DNA from: CAYRVX01 sp964642165
GTDB taxonomy: Bacteria; Planctomycetota; Phycisphaerae; SM23-33
DNA: 44,612 nt
Assembly: GCA_964642165.1 (NCBI GenBank)
Contig: CAZXOC010000020.1
Location: 1-44,612 of the forward strand
Direction: 5' to 3'
A program made the position numbers and the translations under genes. This document shows, piece after piece, positions 41,161-44,612 of the stretch (its first letter is position 1; the number at the start of each line of letters is the position of its first letter). The notes below the pieces were generated by a model. It did not search any database. It was given only the letters and a program-made list of their open reading frames with translations, and was not told where the DNA came from.

Positions 41161-41188
41161 AGTATAGCGTAGCGGGAGGCGCAGGGAA
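41161..41188 (-). promoter_or_regulatory. Candidate sigma70 promoter of proA
   Basis: On the minus strand TATACT (41166-41161, 5 of 6 to TATAAT) is preceded at 16 bases by TTCCCT (41188-41183, 3 of 6 to TTGACA). Transcription would start near 41154, about 40 bases before the proA ATG. Confidence 0.45.
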
Positions 41189-41236
41189 GGCCGGACCCCG
41201 AGGCGCGGCGGGCGGCGGCGGCGAGCGGGCGGGGGG

Positions 41237-42619
41237 CTATCCGCCGGAGGGGACCTTCTCGAGCTTGAAGCTCACGGTCGGCGGGGGCCCGAGCAGGCTG
41301 AGGTTCAGCGCTCGGGGCAGGCGGACCTCGACGGGGCGGGTCAGCCAGCTCACGGGCTTCTTGTCGTCCTCGGTCAGGACGACGTAGGCGCGGACGTCCT
41401 CGCCCTTGAGCTGGTCGAGGTCCTTTCGCGTCCCGCTGACCTGGATGGTCACGCGCCATTCGAGGCGGTCGCGGCGGCTGAGGGCGTACTCGCGCCACGT
41501 CCCGTCCTCCAGCCACTCCGGCGGGCTGACCACCTGCACGGGCACGGTGACCTTCTCGGTCTCGGTGAGCGTGGCGATCTTGACGGTGACGGTGACGGTC
41601 GGCTGGTCGGGCTCGACGGGCACGCCGCCGATCTCGCGGACGAGCTCCACCACGAAGGGCTTGTCGGAGGCGACCTGCTTCAGGTCCACCTGGACCGTTC
41701 GCAGGTTGGGGTCGGTGTTGCGGATGTCCTCCCAGTCGCTCTCGGCCACGTGAATGCCCACCTTCGGCGGCTGGATCGTCACCTCGGAGAAGACCGCGCC
41801 GGTGTAGTCGAGCCGGACGGGGATGTCGGCCTGGTGGACCCTGCGGTCGACATGGACCTTGATCTTGGGCGGCGAGGCCGAGAGAACCGTCAGGTCCGCA
41901 CCGGCCATTCCCCCTGCGCTCAGGACGGTCTGGGTGTCGAGGTCGTTCTCGCCCTGGCGCACCTGCCCGGAGACGTCGCACACGAGCCGCCAGGCGCGCC
42001 CCATCAACTCCGCCTCGAACCGCTCCAACCCGTCCGCCGTCCCCTCGATCTGGAACGTGATCTGCGGGTGTCCCATCGGGAGGAGTATCAGGTCGGGGGA
42101 CTTGTTCAGGACCAGGGTCAGGACAGCCGGCAGTGTCTTGCGAGGGCGGGAAAGCTGCACCTTGATGACGCTCTTCGAGACGGATTCCAGCTCCAGGCCA
42201 CTCTCCGAGATGCGGAGCTCTTTCTGGAGGATCCTCTCCGTCTGGATCAGGTTCTCGCCGAGCAGGCAGTTCTGTGAGACGTCGAAGCGGATCACCGGCG
42301 GCTGTTCCTCGCGCCCCCTGAGCAGCTCCTCGACGCTGCTGCGATTGCCCGTGACCTCGAACGTCACCGGCACATCGCGCTCTTCCACCAGACGCGCGTC
42401 GCCCCCGTTGCCCTCGATGATGAGCAGGTCCCTCGACTTGCCTACCGTCAAGCGGATGGTAACCGTCAGGCTCTTCGTGTCGATGAACTCGACGTCGGCG
42501 TAGATCCAGACCAGCACGGTCACGAGCGCGACCCACAGCAGGCTGCGCCCGCGGCGGGCCCACCACGAGCGGCTGAACCGCGTCGGCTCGACCAGGTTGT
42601 GGTACTCGCGCCGGGTCAT
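41237..42619 (-). CDS. cdaR: YbbR-domain protein, CdaR-like regulator of diadenylate cyclase
   Basis: A 460-residue protein with one N-terminal membrane span (about 24-44, SLLWVALVTVLVWIYADVEF) and a long beta-rich part outside the membrane made of YbbR-like repeats of about 80-90 residues, for example PPKIKVHVDRRVHQADIPVR and PPKVGIHVAESDWEDIRN. In Firmicutes CdaR binds CdaA and tunes cyclic di-AMP output. ATG 42619 overlaps the cdaA stop in an ATGA junction, so the two are made together. The overall size is larger than some planctomycete YbbR proteins and close to Bacillus CdaR. Confidence 0.88.
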   Translation of the reverse strand: MTRREYHNLVEPTRFSRSWWARRGRSLLWVALVTVLVWIYADVEFIDTKSLTVTIRLTVGKSRDLLIIEGNGGDARLVEERDVPVTFEVTGNRSSVEELLRGREEQPPVIRFDVSQNCLLGENLIQTERILQKELRISESGLELESVSKSVIKVQLSRPRKTLPAVLTLVLNKSPDLILLPMGHPQITFQIEGTADGLERFEAELMGRAWRLVCDVSGQVRQGENDLDTQTVLSAGGMAGADLTVLSASPPKIKVHVDRRVHQADIPVRLDYTGAVFSEVTIQPPKVGIHVAESDWEDIRNTDPNLRTVQVDLKQVASDKPFVVELVREIGGVPVEPDQPTVTVTVKIATLTETEKVTVPVQVVSPPEWLEDGTWREYALSRRDRLEWRVTIQVSGTRKDLDQLKGEDVRAYVVLTEDDKKPVSWLTRPVEVRLPRALNLSLLGPPPTVSFKLEKVPSGG

Positions 42620-43470
42620 GAGGTGGTCTCGCCGGTGTCGGAGGATGCCTTCTGGCGGTGGCGCAGGACGTGGCGGGGGGCGAGCAGCCCCAGGAGCATC
42701 TCGCGGAGGCTGTCGGCCTCCAGGCCGATGTACAACTGGCCTTCGCAGGCCACGGAGACCCGCCCGGTCTCCTCGCTGACGACCAGGACGAGGGCGTCGC
42801 TGTCCTGGGCGAGCCCCAACGCCGCGCGGTGGCGGCTGCCCAGCGAGGGGTCGACCTCGCCGCTCTCGGCGAGGGGGAACTGGCAGCCGGCGGCGGCGAT
42901 CCGCCCCTCGCGGATCACCACGCCCATGTCGTGCAGCGCGCTGCCGGGGTAGAAGATCGTGTTCAGCAGGTGCGACGTCAGGATCGCGTTGATCGGCGTG
43001 CCGGACTCGATGATCGCCCCCAGCCCGACCGACCGCTCGACGGCGACGACCGCGCCGATCTTGTTGCGGGAGAGGTAGGCGGCCGAGTCCGACAGCGCCT
43101 CGATGAGCGCCTCGACGCGACCGTGCGTGCTGTGGAAGAGCTTGGCCTGCCCGATCTGGATCAGCACGCGGCGCAGCTCCGGCTGGAAGGCCACCACCAC
43201 CGCCACGAAGACGAACACGAGGAAGTTCCCGTAAAGGAACTCGACGCGTTTCCAGTCGTCGTTCTTGGGCAGCAGGCGGATGCCGATGTAGACCAGCGCC
43301 AGCAGCAGGCCCGCCCCCTTCAGCAGCCGCGCGCCCCGGGTGCCGCGGAGGAACCGCATGACCAGCCAGACGACGAAGCCGATCAGCAGGAGCTGCACCA
43401 CGACCACCAGCGGGCTGTACGTCGCCACCCGCCGGAAGTAGGTCGAGATGGCATCCAGCAATTCGCGCAT
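42616..43470 (-). CDS. cdaA: Diadenylate cyclase CdaA (DisA_N domain) with a variant DGA motif
   Basis: CdaA joins two ATP into cyclic di-AMP, a signal for potassium and cell-wall control. The 284-residue protein has three N-terminal membrane spans (about 20-38, 50-66 and 80-95), then the DAC domain. RHR is intact at 213-215 (GSRHRAALGL). The DGA motif reads Asp181-Met182-Gly183 (LHDMGVVI in place of LHDGAVII), with the Asp kept and the 32-residue spacing to RHR unchanged. Activity is likely but the Gly-to-Met and Ala-to-Gly changes are notable. A TAGAAT hexamer on the minus strand (43619-43614) could be a -10 without a good -35. The gene overlaps cdaR and follows folP. Confidence 0.93.
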   Translation of the reverse strand: MRELLDAISTYFRRVATYSPLVVVVQLLLIGFVVWLVMRFLRGTRGARLLKGAGLLLALVYIGIRLLPKNDDWKRVEFLYGNFLVFVFVAVVVAFQPELRRVLIQIGQAKLFHSTHGRVEALIEALSDSAAYLSRNKIGAVVAVERSVGLGAIIESGTPINAILTSHLLNTIFYPGSALHDMGVVIREGRIAAAGCQFPLAESGEVDPSLGSRHRAALGLAQDSDALVLVVSEETGRVSVACEGQLYIGLEADSLREMLLGLLAPRHVLRHRQKASSDTGETTS

Positions 43471-43669
43471 ACCGCGATCTCCCGGCGCAGAATGGCCCTG
43501 TCCGGAGCCCTCCCTGCTTGTTCATCGTCCGGGGCGGCTCAAGTCCTGCAGGCGATCCGGGGGCTTTTTCCGCCGCGAGCGTTGCGCGGAGCCCGCCGGG
43601 GCGTCCTCCCTACATTCTACGCCGCAAAAGACCGGCGGGTTTGGCCCATTGGCCGCCACGCCGCGGGCG

Positions 43670-44515
43670 TCACCCGCCGGCGGCCCGGTCGATGGCGTCG
43701 TGGACGGCCAGGGCCTGGCGCAGGGCGCCCACGTCGTGCACGCGGAAGACCGTCGCGCCGCGCCGCCGGGCGGCCAGGCACGCCGCCAGCGTGCCCGGCA
43801 GGCGGCTGGCAGGGGCGGGCTCGCCGCTCAGCTCGCCGATGAAGCGTTTGCGGCTGGGGCCGACCAGCACCGCCACGCCGAGGGCGGCCAGCTCGCCGAC
43901 GCCCGCCAGCAGCGCCAGGTTGTGCTCCAGGCGCTTGCCGAAACCGATGCCCGGGTCGACGAGGATCCGCTCGCGCCGCACGCCCGCGGCGACGGCGGCG
44001 TCCATCCGCCCGGCCAGGAAGGCCCGCACCTCGGCGACGACGTCGTCGTACTGCGGGTCGGCCTGCATGCTCTTGGGCTCGCCCAGCATGTGCATCAGGA
44101 CGACGGGCGCGCCGCGCTCGGCCGCCAGGGCGAGCAGGGCGGGATCGTCCCGCCCGGCGGAGACGTCGTTGACCATCCGCGCGCCGGCGTCGAGGGCGAA
44201 CCGCGCCACGTCCGCCCGCGTGGTGTCGATGCTGACGATCGCCCCGGACGCCACGGCGGCCGGCAGGACCTCGCGGAGGCGCGCGATCTGCTCGGAGGCC
44301 GGCACGCGGCCGCTGCCCGGGCGCGTCGACTCGGCACCGACGTCGATCACGTCGGCCCCCTCGGCCGCCATTCGCTCGGCCTGGCTTCGCGCGGCCGCCG
44401 GGTCCAGGAACGCCCCGCCGTCCGAGAAGCTGTCCGGCGTGACGTTCAGCACGCCCATCACGATCGCCCGACCGCTGCGATGCGAGGTGAGGATGTCGTC
44501 CAGCGTGATGCTCAT
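43670..44515 (-). CDS. folP: Dihydropteroate synthase
   Basis: FolP condenses a pterin pyrophosphate with p-aminobenzoate in folate synthesis. The 281-residue TIM barrel has every signature: MGVLNVTPDSFSDGG at 20-34, DVGAESTRPGS near 58-68, SIDTTRADVA near 95-104, MVNDVSAGR, LMHMLGEPKSMQ, DPGIGFGK (about 188-195), GPSRKRFIG and FRVHDV at the end. It is the sulfonamide target. GGGAG precedes ATG 44515. It lies 22 bases after the end of another gene and about 200 bases before cdaA. The folP-cdaA-ybbR order is widespread, including outside Firmicutes. Confidence 0.97.
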   Translation of the reverse strand: MSITLDDILTSHRSGRAIVMGVLNVTPDSFSDGGAFLDPAAARSQAERMAAEGADVIDVGAESTRPGSGRVPASEQIARLREVLPAAVASGAIVSIDTTRADVARFALDAGARMVNDVSAGRDDPALLALAAERGAPVVLMHMLGEPKSMQADPQYDDVVAEVRAFLAGRMDAAVAAGVRRERILVDPGIGFGKRLEHNLALLAGVGELAALGVAVLVGPSRKRFIGELSGEPAPASRLPGTLAACLAARRRGATVFRVHDVGALRQALAVHDAIDRAAGG

Positions 44516-44537
44516 GACGTGGCTCCCGACAGGGGGG

Positions 44538-44612
44538 TCACAGGCCCGTTTCTTCCAAGTAGTCGTCGGTGTTTTCGTCGCGGCCGGACATGGGGCGCCA
44601 GTGCTTCCGGCG
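44538..44612 (-). CDS. C-terminal fragment of an upstream gene (possibly ftsH)
   Basis: The last 75 bases give 24 residues in one frame, ending DDYLEETGL and TGA at 44540-44538, directly upstream of folP. The tail is charged and probably disordered. In many bacteria ftsH precedes folP and cdaA, and FtsH proteins end in a flexible charged tail, so ftsH is the best guess. The fragment carries no diagnostic motif, so this is inference from gene order only. Confidence 0.45.
   Translation of the reverse strand, partial: RRKHWRPMSGRDENTDDYLEETGL

Noticed and set aside
1..44612. CRISPR array, transposon ends, prophage or toxin-antitoxin module
   Set aside because: I found no regularly spaced direct repeats, transposase, integrase, phage structural gene or paired small toxin-antitoxin genes. 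The cysteine-rich fragment at the left edge alone is not enough.

Overview
The window is very GC-rich (about 70% by eye) bacterial chromosome. Two runs of exactly 100 N (1642-1741 and 4646-4745) show it is a scaffold with gaps, most likely a metagenome-assembled genome. The gene content fits Planctomycetota or a relative such as Verrucomicrobiota or Lentisphaerota: secreted DUF4838 and BNR-type proteins, a Tat-exported Gfo/Idh/MocA oxidoreductase, a DUF5060/DUF4038-type hydrolase, a two-zinc-ribbon membrane protein and many carbohydrate enzymes. No marker gene settles the phylum, so the lineage is an inference. I found no rRNA, tRNA, CRISPR array, insertion sequence or integrase.

Layout. 1-1822: start of a cysteine-rich gene (-), a CE7 acetyl-xylan-esterase-type enzyme (+), a gap, and the first codons of an unknown gene (-). 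1819-4544: a leftward nagB-nagA-membrane protein operon. 4746-10362: a rightward catabolic operon with a clear sigma70-type promoter (GH4 glycosidase, CE4 deacetylase, DegT-type PLP enzyme, MFS transporter, DeoC aldolase). 10388-11770: MATE exporter (-). 11999-15781: three overlapping genes (sugar nucleotidyltransferase, GHMP kinase, DUF5060/DUF4038-like glycosidase). 15816-17991: exonuclease III and a bleomycin-hydrolase-type aminopeptidase (-). 18116-20947: a large DUF1638 plus hydantoinase/oxoprolinase (ASKHA) fusion. 20967-25988: nitroreductase, small methyltransferase and a 1275-residue protein with two DUF3857/transglutaminase modules (-). 26166-27455: Tat-exported oxidoreductase. 27567-31086: glutamine-dependent NAD synthetase followed by the zinc-ribbon membrane protein (-). 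31323-36250: lipoprotein, cupin, cyclophilin-like protein, TIM-barrel isomerase-like protein, DUF4838 protein and a methyltransferase (+). 36492-41115: proA, alpha/beta hydrolase, M24 peptidase and BNR protein (-). 41237-44612: cdaR-type YbbR protein, cdaA diadenylate cyclase, folP and the tail of an upstream gene (-).

How it works together. The left third looks like a sugar-scavenging island. The divergent nag and GH4 operons share a control region that contains the second gap. Together they could deacetylate, deaminate and cleave imported amino-sugar-containing glycosides. The kinase-nucleotidyltransferase-glycosidase trio suggests sugar release followed by 1-phosphate and nucleotide activation. 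The right end is a housekeeping block around cyclic di-AMP synthesis, in the familiar folP-cdaA-cdaR order, with proA where glmM often lies.

The best candidates for undescribed biology are the DUF1638-ASKHA fusion, the double DUF3857 protein whose second transglutaminase core has lost its catalytic Cys and His, the overlapping kinase/nucleotidyltransferase/glycosidase trio, and the GH4-CE4-DegT-MFS-DeoC operon. All functional statements come from reading motifs by eye; no database search was run.
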